NCBI RefSeq assembly: GCF_040115645.1
Contig: NC_089566.1
Coordinates: 62,001-126,000 of the forward strand
Source of the DNA: Euwallacea fornicatus
Lineage: Eukaryota; Arthropoda; Insecta; Coleoptera; Curculionidae
Direction of reading: 5' to 3'
DNA length: 64,000 bases
Shown: one piece after another, positions 10,757-21,085 of the stretch
Layout of the letters: each line of letters starts with the position of its first letter
Numbering within the stretch: position 1 is the stretch's first letter
Program-made: the position numbers and the translations under genes
The notes under the pieces: model-generated
Told to the model about the DNA's origin: nothing
Database searches by the model: none
Seen by the model: the letters and a program-made list of their open reading frames with translations, nothing else

Positions 10757-12147
10757 CAGTGGTGAACATAAGTATGGAAACATTTATAATTTCTATTTCA
10801 TATCTCATAATGTAAACATTTTTTTATCATATGGTCACTATGCCAATAGCGCATGTCATAACACACATTATTAACACTAAAACGCGTTTATGCAATTTAT
10901 TGGTAAGTTGTTTTTTTAATTGACCAAATGTGGTTCGAACAAAAGTATGGAAACATTTTCGTAATAACATAAAAAAATAATAAGTTCTTTACGTTATATT
11001 TAATATTTTGTAGGGTAGTCTCTTGCGTCAATCACTGCTTGACATCTTCTGCCCATTGAGTCGACGAGCCTCGCGGAAAAGTTAGGTGGGATTAGTCTTC
11101 ATTCTTCTTCCAATGCATATCACAAATCCACCCTCTTCTTAATATTCCTTTTCCTAATTTGTTTATCCAAATAGTTTCAAAGGTTCTCTATTGGGTTCAA
11201 ATCAGGTGATTGTGAAGGCCAACTCATCATGCGGATTTTTTGTTCGGAAAACCAATTCTTCACCAAACGAGATGTGTGCTTTGGATCGTTATCTTGTTGG
11301 AAAATCCACATCAATGGCAGTTTATCATATTCATATGGTATTAAATTAGTTTCCGATATTTGAACATACAATTGAGCATCCATTCTGCCATCAATCTTTG
11401 TCAAAGGACTCGTGCCAAACCGTCGAAAACAGCCCCACACCATCACGTTGCCACCTCCATGCTTAACAGTGGGCACTAAATACTTGGGGTAATATCTTTG
11501 ACCAACAGGTCTTTATACGTAGCCAGTAGAATCCATGCCAAAGAGATTAAATTTGCTTTCGTCACTAAAGACAATCATAGGCCATTGATTCGTTGTCCAG
11601 TCCTTATGTTCTCTAACAAATTTTAATCTGGCTTCTCTGTGCCGCTTTGTAAGAAGAGGTTTTTTAACCGCACACCTGCCATGAAGGTTTTCTGAGAAAA
11701 ACTTCTGACGTCTAATAGTCATGTCTGACACCACTACATCCTGATATTCTTCTTTTAGTTCTTTGTTTATATCAATGGCAGTTTTCATGGGATCATTTCT
11801 TGCCTTTCGAATGATGATTTTATCCAGTCCCCTATTTGTTTTTCGTGGTCTCTCTATTTTCAAAGCCGGATCTACAGTACCTCTTCTTAAAAATTTATTG
11901 ACAATTTTGCTAACTGTTCCTCGGTGTATGTTAAATGACTTTGCTATGTCAATTTGTTTTATTCCTCTTTGGTACAGCAATATAATTATTTTCTTCAAAT
12001 CAGAACTGAATTATTTGCACAGGGGCATTTTAATTAATGAACGTGCTTTAAATTTTGTTGAAAGATGCCAAATAACTGCTTACTAACTTCAATGCTACAC
12101 TCTAAAGCCGAATGATAAAATGTTTCCATACTTGTGAAAAGGACCAA
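10757..12147 (-). mobile_element. Tc1-family transposon with AAGTATGGAAACATTT ends
   Basis: Inverted ends share AAGTATGGAAACATTT (about 10770-10785 and its complement at about 12119-12134), with weaker pairing outward. A third copy of the motif (CAAAAGTATGGAAACATTTT) lies inside the left end at about 10936, as in elements with repeated transposase-binding sites. It carries one broken transposase gene on the minus strand. Confidence 0.75.
11100..11998 (-). pseudogene. Tc1 transposase, minus strand, two or more stops
   Basis: Start ATG at 11998. Helix-turn-helix motifs (KQIDIAKSFNIHRGTVSKIV), an RKARNDP linker and the first catalytic block (IVFSDESKFNLFGMD) are visible to a stop at 11513. The same gene continues (VKHGGGNVMVWGCF; WIFQQDNDPKHTSRLV; SWPSQSPDLNPIENL) to a further stop at 11177. 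A degraded tail follows. The protein would be a DD34E-type transposase; it is inactive. Confidence 0.85.
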
Positions 12148-12274
12148 ACGACTTATTCGAAAAATTCAATCGAGGCGAAAGTAGATACGGATTCGAATAT
12201 TTATAAACAAAATTCTTAAGGCATTTTTTGAGTATACACTACAACTTTATTTTATTGTTCATATACAGTGTGTA
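12148..12274. other. Short unassigned AT-rich stretch
   Basis: Sits between the Tc1 element and the outer end of the large inverted repeat. No ORF or repeat match is seen in this window. Confidence 0.5.
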
Positions 12275-12534
12275 CACTATAATCCTTCCAATTTCTTAAG
12301 TTTTAACTTACTTGTCAGTGCTTAAAATTAATATCTTCTCTACGTTATCTGTTTGTATAAAATGCATTAAATTTTGAAAAGCAGATTTGTTTTTGTTGGC
12401 AAATAACGATTAAAATAAATGGAAAGTTCATGCAGAATATCCAATCATAACAATAACATAACCCTCAAGACCCGAGCTTATAAACAAGGATTGTCAGCTG
12501 ATTTTATTTAGTGAATTCACTTCCAGTGTGGTGC

Positions 12535-12640
12535 ACTGTTCGCTCGAGAGCCGTCCACTCCGAGAACCCGCACCGACAAATGACACTTACACGAGTAGCG
12601 GTTGACGAATGCCGGAGATGAGAGAAAAAAAGGATTAAGC
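12535..12640 (+). mobile_element. 5' fragment of a gypsy LTR
   Basis: GTGTGGTGCACTGTTCGCTC followed by GAGAGCCGTCCACTCCGAG matches, in plus orientation, the first ~100 bp of the LTR of the gypsy element at 45.9-50.7 kb. Similar fragments lie at about 41120-41215 (complement), 45808-45911 and 50789-50890. The rest of the LTR is missing here. Confidence 0.7.
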
Positions 12641-13193
12641 AGCTTCAAAAAACTAACGGCATGACCATCATCTGCACGAGGGTCGAGACTACAGGCGGGG
12701 AATAATTAGAGTAGCAATGGTAGAAGTGAAAACAAAATAGTTAAGTAGTACAAACGGGTACTCAGTACCCAAGGTCACTTTCTTCGTCAGGTTTGGATAC
12801 TGACTCTTTTCCACGAGCACGACTAGTAACGGAATTATACATTACCCCGTTAGCACCGATTACACGTTGTGTTACTCCTACATCTCCTCGGTACATATAA
12901 ACTCCTATAGGCCCGACATTAGCAACTGAACAAGTTACCATCCGTTGTATGTTTGGTTGTCTAGATTGTAGATCACGTGGCGGACAAACATTTATAAAGG
13001 CACCATATAATTATATGTACGATCGTGCACGCAACGTAGGCAACTATTTATACATGCAACGTGCGCGTCTTTGGCCTTGTTATTGGGACCAGAAGAACCG
13101 ATAGAGCGACGGACGGCTGAAGGGACTCGGAATAGGTTCGTACACATTAAACCAGTGATAAAAACCAGTGAAGGTAGTTTTTTTTTAGATAAA
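12641..13193 (+). other. Non-coding flank upstream of MDMKK ORF copy A1
   Basis: Shared with 40550-41080 (complement) and 50890-51446. No convincing ORF, although the frame of copy A1 stays open back to about 13071 without an ATG. TATA-like words (TTTATAAAGG at about 12991) occur. A T-run followed by AG just before the ATG (13174-13188) resembles a 3' splice site. Confidence 0.5.
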
Positions 13194-13574
13194 ATGGATA
13201 TGAAAAAACTGATAATGGATTTTCGTCACTTCCAACGTGAACGGCAGAAGGCTAAGTTAGTAAAGAAGAAAATGTCGAGCTTCAACGTCGTGAAATTCCA
13301 AAGAGGGGCTGTCGAAATGGCAGACGTAATCGTAACAATATATCAGGGCGGTACTATGAATTTCGAAGACGAAAATGGGAAAGGGTTTTTCTTTCTAAAG
13401 GACATCGATATAACGACGTTTGATAACGGTGAATCGGACGACGAAGATGAACACACACTGATTGTAGAGCTTTACATCTACCATGGAGAAGAGACTGTAT
13501 CATTACAATTTGCAAGTCTGGTAGAAAAGCAGAACTTCGTGGCAGTAATGGAAACATTTTTACAGTTTAGGTAA
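13194..13574 (+). CDS. Unrecognised MDMKK ORF, copy A1 (PH-like C-terminus)
   Basis: I do not recognise this gene. From ATG 13194 it codes for 126 residues: a basic N-terminal helix (DFRHFQRERQKAKLVKKK, about residues 10-27), a beta-rich middle (VEMADVIVTIYQGG; GKGFFFLKDIDITTF), an acidic loop (NGESDDEDEH), then strands and a final helix (SLQFASLVEKQNFVAVMETF). The strand run ending in this helix is reminiscent of pleckstrin-homology-like folds; this is inference. The frame is open 41 codons upstream without ATG, and a splice-acceptor-like T-run precedes the ATG, so an upstream exon is possible. Four other copies are in the window. Confidence 0.6.
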   Translation: MDMKKLIMDFRHFQRERQKAKLVKKKMSSFNVVKFQRGAVEMADVIVTIYQGGTMNFEDENGKGFFFLKDIDITTFDNGESDDEDEHTLIVELYIYHGEETVSLQFASLVEKQNFVAVMETFLQFR

Positions 13575-13589
13575 GAAATTACATACATA

Positions 13590-15023
13590 CAGAGTGATTC
13601 TAGATAAGTGGGACAAGTAAATATCTTGAAATCGAGAAGAACTACATAAAAATGTTCGAAGTCTTCTTTATTTTTGGGGCCTCAACTTTTTATGTCAATT
13701 TGTTTTTTTCGAGGTCAACTTCAACTGTCTTCTTTATCAAGGAGGCTCCAAAAATAAAGAAGACTTCATTTGAACATTTTTCTTGTAGATCTTCCCGATT
13801 TCAAGAAATTTTCCAAGGCCTCCTTCACCTGTCCTTTGGGGTCAACTTCATTTTTTCAAATGTAACACTCAACTTTTTTTGGAGATTTGAATTCCTTGTT
13901 GGCAGTAAAAATGTTTTTACTTGAAACATTTTGTGCTAAAATTAACGAAATTCATAATAATAACAGGTACAAAATAAGAAACATTTCATTAAACTTTAAT
14001 CATTTATTTTAACACTTTTATTAATTTTGTAGTGAATTTTAATTTAGTATAAAAAAATTCAGTCCAACAGATGTTTGAAATGGTTCCCCTACTGATCAAG
14101 GCACTTAACAATTCTGTTTTGAAGTGATTGCTTCTTATTTTTCAGCATTTCAGTTGTAATGTTTCGACATGCGTTTTTAATTCGAATCTTCATGTCTTTG
14201 GAAGTATTTGGTACTCGATTATAAACTACTTGTTTTAAATGACCCCACAAAACAAAATCTGCTGAAGTCAAACCTGGCGATCGGGCTGGCCAGTTAACTT
14301 CTTTGACATTTCTAGCATAACGAGCGAGGCAACCGTCATGTTGAATCCACATTGTCAACCTTTGCCCTGAATTAACTTCTTCGAGAAGGAGTGGCAAATT
14401 TTTTAACCATAAATAACATGGCGATGAGGATGGGAATCCAACACTTTCCACTTCACGAAACCGGCGTGGATTCTCAACCGACTAATAATGCATGTTGTGG
14501 CGAGTCACTTCACCGTGGTTTGTGAAGCAGAATTCGTCAGAAAATAGTACATTTGAAAAAAAAAAACGCATTTTCATGGAGTCTTCTTTGTATCCAAGTA
14601 CAAAAAGTCACTCGATTTCGGAAATCATCACCATGTAATTCTTGATGCAGACTTACGTGGAATGCATGAAATTTATGTGCATGTAAAATACGCCAAACAG
14701 TACTTTGAGAACGTGAGAATTTGCGGCTACTGCACCTAAGACGCCAATTTGATAATTCTCATTCAGATGAAGTGGTTGAGCGTTTTCACGTTTTTCTTTC
14801 TCTCCAAATTGTCTGTTTCTAAGAACCGATTCAAAACACGATAAAAAGTGTTACGTCCTGAAACATTTTTTTCCCAAAGGACAGGTGAAGGTGACCTTGG
14901 AAAAAACAAATTGACATAAAAAGTTGAGGCCCGGAAAATAAAGAAGACTTTGTTTGAACATTTTTTTGTAGATCTTTCCGATTTCAAGACATTTGCTTGT
15001 CCCACTTATCTAGAGTCACCCTG
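13590..15023 (-). mobile_element. Mariner-like (DUF4817 group) element, left-arm copy
   Basis: Flanked by TA (13588-13589, 15024-15025). Ends are inverted: CAGAGTGATTCTAGATAAGT at the left, complement of CAGGGTGACTCTAGATAAGT at the right, with pairing for about 45 bp. The same element is at 38736-40118 and 51843-53122. This copy has an extra imperfectly repeated ~55-bp stretch at about 14690-14750 that the other two lack. Confidence 0.85.
14089..14550 (-). pseudogene. DUF4817-group transposase, core and C-terminus
   Basis: The minus strand reads the first catalytic block near 14550 (LFSDEFCFTNHGEVTRHN) to a stop; then from 14451 to the stop at 14089 an open frame holds WLKNLPLLLEEVN, WIQHDGCLARYAR, NWPARSPGLTSADFVLWGHLK and a C-terminal helix. 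The N-terminal DNA-binding part is missing and the segment between first and second catalytic blocks is deleted. The element could only be moved in trans. Confidence 0.8.
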
Positions 15024-15571
15024 TATATGTATACAAGTATATTTAGGTTTTGTTCATTTTGTAGCAATAGTTCCAATAGTCCGGTTGATTCCGGAACGTC
15101 AACACTATTGTAATAAATGAAAACACGAACTGTTTTGTGTTGAAGTCACACAATTTTTAACCATTGGAAATGGAATCTCTAGAAACATGTGACCACGTCG
15201 AGGCCATAAAACAATCACCCCAGTGCCCGATTCCAAGAAGGACTCGATAAGGGACGATGGTTCTTGTTGGTAACTAGACAGGGAGGCAGTCAAGAAAGGA
15301 CTCTGTTAATGCTAACTTGGCCTGAGAAAAGGGGCTGACTACTTGAAATTTGGAATATAACTAATAGAAACAAACATGTCGTGTGTTAATTAGTGCCACT
15401 GTTTATCCCAGGTGCTTCCCGAGTTCTTGCCTAACGGTGGCGACTGCCTCACTAGGCACTCAAAGAAAAATTCAAATACGTCGGCGGTGTTTTGTACTTG
15501 AGACAAAGGACCAGACGGGTCACCGTCAAGAAGTAATGGGGGTCCGAAAGTTCGAGAAGGTACAGAAACTC
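15024..15571 (-). other. BEL leader-like and unassigned sequence, left arm
   Basis: Read on the minus strand, the part next to the LTR contains TCTGGTCCTTTGTCTC (about 15500-15515), a decayed version of the BEL leader motif. The rest, to 15024, is present in all three large-repeat copies but codes for nothing I recognise. Confidence 0.5.
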
Positions 15572-15842
15572 TGTTACACGAATCGCACTAAATTTAATCG
15601 CAGACTAGTTGGAATACAGGGTTTGATTGACGATTAAATAATTAACTACAGATTTCTATTGCGACGAGATGCGTTAGAAGTTGGTAAAGTGATTTATTCT
15701 AACTTGTGAAATGGAGATAGGAGAGAAGTTGCTGTTAAAGCGACGAGATGAGAAACGGTTCTGTTTTCCGTCTATTGTTATTTATTGCCCAGATGTTAAA
15801 GCATTGCGTGAGAGCGATCTTTATGTTGGAGTTTCTCCAACA
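15572..15842 (-). mobile_element. BEL-type LTR, left-arm copy
   Basis: 271 bp on the minus strand, starting TGTTGGAGAAACTCCAACAT and ending CGTGTAACA. Identical length to the copies in the right arm and in the third repeat. A leader-like stretch follows on one side only, so this is an LTR with some internal sequence, not a clean solo LTR. Confidence 0.7.
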
Positions 15843-16083
15843 GCCACGATCTAGCTCTTGCAGATTCCCTTCCGAACCATTACAGTTTTCTTCCATTTCT
15901 ATATAGTCCTCCAGCTAGAAGCCAGGGGCACGGGCTCCGATAGGCACCTTCCTCCCTGTTTTCTCTTCTAGTCTCATGTTCCCAATTCTCTTTGGTAGAT
16001 TCTTATCTCTCATCCTCCCCCAGTCAAACAAACCACGCACCTGTTTCACCAAACTATAATAGAAAAAAAAACAACTACAATTA

Positions 16084-16447
16084 TTATCCAAACTTTGGCT
16101 TCTTACTCGTCCAAGCAAATATATAGGGTGCGCCAACTAAAACGAAACAGACCTGTTTTCTCGGATGATGGAAGAATTGTGCAATAATGCTCGGACACGT
16201 CAACATGGATTTATGCCACTCTTCAAAACACTCGCCAACGAATAAACTCTGCCCAACAGGACGTGGGGCGCAGTGACGTGCCGAATCTTCCATAACTCCT
16301 TTATTCCAACGAACTTTCCATTTTTTTTCGCGTTATCCTATTGCCTTTACCTCCGCAAATTTCGATTTTCTGGGGGGTGCGGTTATAAGAGGTGTTCGAT
16401 TGCCTCTCAGAAGTTCCTTCTTCTGGGAGCGTTTCTTCTATAATTGC
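16084..16447 (-). pseudogene. piggyBac transposase, extreme C-terminus (left arm)
   Basis: Minus strand: a degraded version of the Cys-rich tail of piggyBac transposases, with WNKGVMEDSARHCAPRPVGQ and GECFEEWHKSM. Most of the zinc-binding cysteines are lost. The longer copy at 54200-54960 shows that this is the end of a piggyBac gene; in both arms it is cut at about 16447 (37290 in the right arm). A TAGGGTGCGCCAACTAAAAC motif at about 16119 looks like the end of another element. Confidence 0.65.
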
Positions 16448-17040
16448 CAAACGGAATTCATAGCATGGTTAAGAAATAGGCCCTATTTAGATAATAAGTA
16501 GGTTAATTCGTATTTCTAGATCTTAAGCTACGCCCCTGTACAGCAGAACCTATTTCCCAGCATAGTTCAATAAACATACCATCTCAAGAAGTAAAAGGTT
16601 CGTTTAGTGCGGGGAAATATGCTCATTCCCTTTTGCGGCACTAAAAATTGGGATGTCCTTACGGTAGGTTAAGAAAGCGTATCGTATATATCCTAATAAA
16701 AATGCGTCGTAAAAGTATCCGCCTAACGGTCGCATTTTTATAAATTGGGTACCAGATGTGTGAAAAACGGCTTCAGAAGGCAGCACGCCCCTGCCTGGAG
16801 GTTCTCGAATTTGGTACTCAAGAACTGGGAGAACTGGGGAATAAACTATTTAGAACAAATTTTGATTTTTCAATCCAGTGGGAGCATGCCCTTGTCTATC
16901 CTAATAGGAATACACCAAGCAGGAAGACATTTAAAAAAATTGAAAATAAAATGCATGAAACAAAATCTTTAAAAATCGAAGAATTGTGCCAATTAATGTA
17001 AGGAGAAGTCAGATAATTCTAAACTATAATATTATAGGTA
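16448..17040. other. Unassigned arm sequence
   Basis: Contains an 80-codon open stretch at 16756-17001 (plus) that I do not recognise, and a short inverted pair AAAAATGCG / CGCATTTTT at about 16698-16738. The right arm has the same sequence with a 336-bp insertion. Confidence 0.4.
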
Positions 17041-17166
17041 AAATTCTAGTGCCTCTTTGCGAATTGGAAGTTTGCAAATGAAAATTTACAAGTTTACTGC
17101 TGTGCAAAAATGAGCAGATATTCGCATTCAGAACAGACTAAATTGTTGTAACTATATGTTGAATCG

Positions 17167-17690
17167 CTAAAGGGACAATCTAAATTTCTTTAAAAAAGTG
17201 TTATAGACAGATGAGGCAATATTTTCAACAGTTGGTGTGTTTGACAGACAAAACAGGCGTACTTGGTCCAGCCGCAATCCAAACTTAATAAAAGAAGTAA
17301 AAGTCCAAGGCAGAAAAAATTTTGACTTGCGATGTGGTATTCGACGAGTCAACGGTATTAAGGGTTTTGAAATGAAGACTTTTTTGATTTAATCGAAAAT
17401 TTACAGCACATATCTCGTGTGCGATTTCCTAAATCGGGAATATTACGAATGGATAACAAGAAACGGAATAATTCCATGGCCACCAAATAGTCCAGACCTC
17501 ACCCCTTCGAATACCTTTTTACGGAAGTATCTAAAAAACGAGATATATGTTAGTGAATTGGATGATACATTAGATGCGATGAAAAGGAAAGTCCCAAATA
17601 TAATAAATCGCATCTATCGAAGTGATACGATAACAAAATGTCTAAAAAATTTGTAAAAAATATACAGTGTGTTCCGTAAACCTTCGACAA
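17167..17690 (+). pseudogene. DUF4817-group transposase relic (second family, left arm)
   Basis: Plus strand: TDEAIFSTVGVFDRQNRRTW (first catalytic block), a GI...NGIKGFEM segment, then DFLNREYYEWITRNGIIPWP and PNSPDLTPSNTFL with a C-terminal tail to 17656. The middle of the core, including the second catalytic aspartate, is deleted. The sequence ACAGTGTGTTCCGTAAACC at about 17664 is a plausible right terminus. Dead relic. Confidence 0.75.
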
Positions 17691-18175
17691 TACTTCTCCT
17701 GATGGAAGGTCCATCCTTTGGAAGTCAGAAAACGAAAAAAAAAATAAAATAAAATCTTAACGAAAGTATCGTGGACTTCGAGATATTTACACTTTTTTCA
17801 AAATCGACAAAAACTGACATCACTTGATATTTCGTACTATCACTGTTACACCATTCCAAGTAGAGAAGCAAAATTTCTGTATTAGTTTCCTCAATGTTTA
17901 TGGTTCAAAAGCGCATCGATAGATTTTACATGTACGCTTCGGATTAAAAAAAAAACATTTTTATCTTAACGGATTCCTGATAACTCCATTTCTATTATGT
18001 AACTGTTGTTCCTTAGTGTAGCGATTGATGTACAGCTATCTTGAAGCCCACAGGCTCAAAAAGTAGCGTCGTTCTTCTAGATTCTGAAATGGTATAACAA
18101 GTATGCGTTCCTTGAACAGAAAATATTTGTTTGACCCGTTAGAATGGATGGAACAAGTACAATTTTTCCACCACA
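17691..18175. other. Unassigned arm sequence, non-coding
   Basis: Mirrored in the right arm at about 35251-35740. No ORF or known motif apart from A-runs. It lies between two transposase relics. Confidence 0.5.
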
Positions 18176-18529
18176 TTACAAAACAAAGAGACGGATTGAT
18201 TGTTCTCTTAAAGTCCTATGCACCGATGTTTTTGGTATATTAAGTTGAAGCCCCAGTCTTCTCATGCTGTTACGAGCATTCTGCTCCGGATTCTCCAAAA
18301 TTTCTTCCTCCCGTTTTACCGGTAGCGCTCCATGGCGCTCACATAGATAACGTCGAGCAGCGAAGCTGCCAGTTTCGCGGCGGTTTCTCTCCGATCGCGC
18401 AAGAATTTTCCAGTTTGGAGTTTGCCGATTCGGAAATCTTTCCGCATAAATTCTGACACTGTCACGATCATTTCCCTGACAAAATCCCAATGTGAGCAAC
18501 ACATCTGTTTGTTCTCGAAGCGCATACAT
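18176..18529 (-). pseudogene. DUF4817 N-terminal domain fragment (left arm)
   Basis: Starts at ATG 18529 and reads MYALREQTDVLLTLGFCQGN, then SVRIYAERFPNRQTPNWKIL, the DUF4817 helix-turn-helix pattern, followed by a second HTH (NSMRRLGLQLNIPKTSVHR). The catalytic part is missing; the frame ends at 18176. The right-arm copy differs at about four residues. Confidence 0.8.
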
Positions 18530-18943
18530 TTTTTAAAATTTCCTCGAACTTTGGCAAATCTAATCGATCACATGCATTCACCGACATTATCAACGATCGC
18601 CGGCGCTTTGGTCAATTACACAACACAGGCGTTGCATTCGTTGTAACTTGTTTTTCAGAAATCGATGTGAAAATTTTAATTTTTTTTTCATCTAATAGAG
18701 GCTCCAAATCAAAATTCAGTAAGAGATAAAAAAAGTTGCATTTGCAGTACTGCTCGCTCTTAACCGGCCGGACGCTTAATCGTTATTTAAAGTTTGCCAT
18801 CAAAATTATTTCAAATAATTTTTCCGGCTCATAATTAAATAAGAAAATAAATGCAACACTTAAAAGTAAGTGTAAAATTCTATAAATAAATAAACAATGA
18901 ACATTTGTTGTTAATGAAAATTAAATTAAATTAAATTAAACGT
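18530..18943. other. Non-coding sequence between two transposase fragments
   Basis: AT-rich; shared with the right arm (34475-34896) and in part with the spacer of the second palindrome (42337-42500). CAGTACTGCTCGCTCTTAAC at about 18748 matches the inner end of that palindrome, so it probably marks an element junction. Confidence 0.45.
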
Positions 18944-19395
18944 TCAAATCAGCCCCCTCCCTGTGCAGAACGGTAACCGAGCCGATCATAAGAAGCCTGC
19001 CGCACTCTTGAAAGTGTTTCTGGACTAGTAGCTTGCATGCAATTTCGAATTTCAATTCGCAACTCATCAAAATGATTAGCCCTATCATCCTGAAATCTAT
19101 AAATTGTAGATTTGACATAACTCCACAAGAAAAAATCTGCAGGACTCGAATCAGGGAATCTTGCTGGCCATACAGTGGTTCCCCGTCCACTTATCGCTCT
19201 GTTTGGGAAATATCTCTCGGGACATTCTCGAACAGGAGCGGTATTGTAGGTAGGACAACCATCTCGCTGAAACCATACATCTCCTAAATTAATTTATAAT
19301 TGTTGGTTTGTTAGAATAATTTGTGCCTGGAACAAATCAAGGTATTTCAACCTATTCAAAGTACCCTCAATGAAAAACGGACCAATTGCAAAATA
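18944..19395 (-). pseudogene. DUF4817-group transposase, C-terminal half (left arm)
   Basis: Minus strand: IGPFFIEGTLNRLKYL, then after a stop DVWFQRDGCPTYNTAPVREC, TTVWPARFPDSSPADFFLW and a tail ending in a stop near 18944. The second and third catalytic blocks are visible. It precedes the DUF4817 N-terminal fragment on the same strand, so these are two different insertions. A third copy is at 42510-43005. Confidence 0.75.
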
Positions 19396-19419
19396 CCTTC
19401 TTTTTTCACGAGGGAAATC

Positions 19420-19995
19420 TTCAAAAGACGTCCGACTTAGCGTCCTGGCGGTTGGATAGTGTGGGATACGCCTGCTGCGCCAACCCACTAAAAACCTTGG
19501 GTTACCACTCTTGTCCTACGCCTATTTGGGACTGTCTCGCCGGATATAATGTCCATGAAGGCGGAGGATTAAGTTTCTTCCCCTGTTTATCTTTTGCGAA
19601 TTCTTCCATCGAACAGAGCTAGGATTTATTTATTTTTCATCTTTCAGTCGGGTTACCGCATTCACCTCCCGTTTGATTTGCCGATACTTCGACCTCCTCA
19701 TGGTTATTACAGTTCGGCGCGCAGTTTCTCGTCAAAGTGTCGGAGTAGTGAGAAGTTTGTGCTCCCTCTTTCGTTCGATTTTCAGCCGGGCACTCGGAGT
19801 TTTTTTGAACGGCCCCCCATTGGTGGAACTTCGGATTTCGCCTTCTCCGGTACCAATTTGTAACCCCCCCCTGGATTCGTCGATTTTTGTTCCGTCCTTT
19901 TCATTTAAATTCCTATACTCTGTGATTTTTTAAATAATTTCCGTCCGCCATTTCGTCTAGAAAAAAAACGCAAGTTTTTTTCCCAGGGTTCTCTG
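19420..19995 (-). repeat. Repeat unit M2 (unknown), left arm
   Basis: On the minus strand the unit starts GAAATGGCGGACGGAA (about 19955-19940), like unit M1, then diverges. A stretch of about 60 codons (GAVQKNSECP..., then NCNNHEEVEVSANQ in the right-arm copy) is open but has no family I recognise. Related copies: 33465-33860 and 43290-43625. Confidence 0.55.
19957..19995. repeat. Direct repeat DR1 bracketing the promoter-ORF cassette (left arm)
   Basis: TCTAGAAAAAAAACGCAAG, then TTTTTTTCCCAGGGTTCTCTG. The same sequence recurs at 20810-20845 as DR2. The uninterrupted version is at about 43620-43660, where no cassette is present. Confidence 0.75.
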
Positions 19996-20103
19996 CAGCG
20001 GCGCGTCAAGCTTTAATCGGTCAAGATGACAGTGCGACGTACCCTAAAGCGATCTTCCGGTCCCTAGGGCCTTCGGAAAAATCCTCCCACTGAACTTCCG
20101 GCA

Positions 20104-20140
20104 GGACGTTCTAGAACGTTCGGTCGGAATAGTATAAAAG
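20104..20140 (+). promoter_or_regulatory. Heat-shock-type promoter (HSE array plus TATA), left arm
   Basis: Alternating pentamer cores GGA (20104), TTC (20109), GAA (20114), TTC (20119), each separated by 2 bp, fit the heat-shock element rule nGAAnnTTCn; three are perfect and one has a single change. TATAAAAG follows at 20133-20140, 11 bp away, and GCAATTCGTT about 20 bp further is a plausible initiator. This is the layout of insect Hsp70-class promoters. The gene downstream on the same strand is MDMKK ORF copy B1, about 320 bp away. Confidence 0.65.
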
Positions 20141-20458
20141 ACCGTAGCCAGCCACCAAGGCAATTCGTTCTCTCTTCCCTCGCCACCGGGAAACTTGGGT
20201 CGAACCACATAGCTCCCACAACCACTTAGTGAATACACTCGAATAATTCAAAATCAAATATAAGTTTTTTTTCATTTATTTTGTACAAGTATATATACAT
20301 ATTTACAAATTCCTAAAATCTACTCCACATCCTGAGAGAGATCGGACAGCGAAAATACTTCGCACCTGATATCCGACAGGCTGATGGGACTCGGAATAGG
20401 TTCGTACGCATTAAACCAGTGATAAAAACCAGTGAAGGTAGTTTTTTTTTTAGATAAA

Positions 20459-20791
20459 ATGGATATGAAAAAACTGATAATGGATTTTCGTCACTTCCAA
20501 CGTGAACGGCAGAAGGCTAAGATAGTGAAGAAGAAAATGTCCAACTTCAATGTCGTGAAATACCAAAGAGGGGCTATCGAACTGGCAGACATAATCGTAA
20601 GAGTATATCAGGGCGTTAATATGACTTTCGAAGACGAAAATGGGAAAGGGTTTTTCTTTCTAAAAGACACCGATATAACGACGTTTGATAACGGTGAATC
20701 GGACGACGAAGATGAACACACACTGATTGTAGAGCTTTACATCTACCGTGGAGAAGAGACTGTATCATTACAATTTGCAAGTAGAAAGTAG
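20459..20791 (+). CDS. MDMKK ORF, copy B1, C-terminally truncated
   Basis: ATG 20459 to TAG 20789-20791, 110 residues. It has the same order as copy A1 (basic helix, GKGFFFLKDTDITTF, acidic loop NGESDDEDEH, VELYIYRGEETVSLQFAS), but the final helix is lost: after QFAS the sequence goes to RK and a stop, at the DR2 boundary. It lies behind a heat-shock-type promoter, with the same T-run and AG just before the ATG. Function unknown; it may be transcribed, and the truncation may be tolerated or may mark a pseudogene. Confidence 0.5.
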   Translation: MDMKKLIMDFRHFQRERQKAKIVKKKMSNFNVVKYQRGAIELADIIVRVYQGVNMTFEDENGKGFFFLKDTDITTFDNGESDDEDEHTLIVELYIYRGEETVSLQFASRK

Positions 20792-20809
20792 AAAAGCAGA
20801 ATTTCGTGG

Positions 20810-20845
20810 TAGAAAAAAAACGCAAGTTTTTCCCAGGGTTCTCTG
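20810..20845. repeat. Direct repeat DR2 bracketing the promoter-ORF cassette (left arm)
   Basis: TAGAAAAAAAACGCAAG, then TTTTTCCCAGGGTTCTCTG. It matches DR1 except for the length of the T-run. The two copies define an 814-bp insert (19996-20809). Confidence 0.75.
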
Positions 20846-21085
20846 AGGAAGAAACCGGCCAGAATTGGCTTTTCTAGATTCGACTATGTTTTTAGGAAAA
20901 ATTTTGGATGGTCCCCCGTCGTCGGTTCTTCGGTTCGAGTCGTCGCCAGTGTCGACTAAAACTTCCTCTAGGATCCGTCGAATTTTGTTCCGTCTTCGTC
21001 GTTTAGTTTTCCAAATTCTGTGGTTTCTTGAATAAATTCCATCCGCCATTTCTCTATTTCTCTCATTCATTCTAGAAAAATCACA
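20846..21085 (-). repeat. Repeat unit M1 (unknown), left arm
   Basis: Minus strand from 21070: an open 100-codon frame MNERNREMADGIYSRNHRIW with many arginines and lysines (KTKRRRRNKIRR). I do not recognise it; another frame reads EFIQETTEFGRLNDEDGTKFD, which is the frame conserved with unit M2, so the long frame may be incidental. Copies: 32340-32612 and 43620-43890. Confidence 0.5.

Noticed and set aside
13071..13193. 41-codon N-terminal extension of MDMKK ORF A1 (also at 51324)
   Set aside because: No ATG; the frame is absent upstream of copies B1, B2 and A2, and a splice-acceptor-like T-run precedes the ATG. It may be an untranslated leader or part of an exon, but cannot be supported as coding.
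18936..19287. 84-codon ORFs on both strands in the arm (and 34139-34490)
   Set aside because: Both are in frames other than that of the transposase catalytic core, which is readable without a start codon in the same interval.
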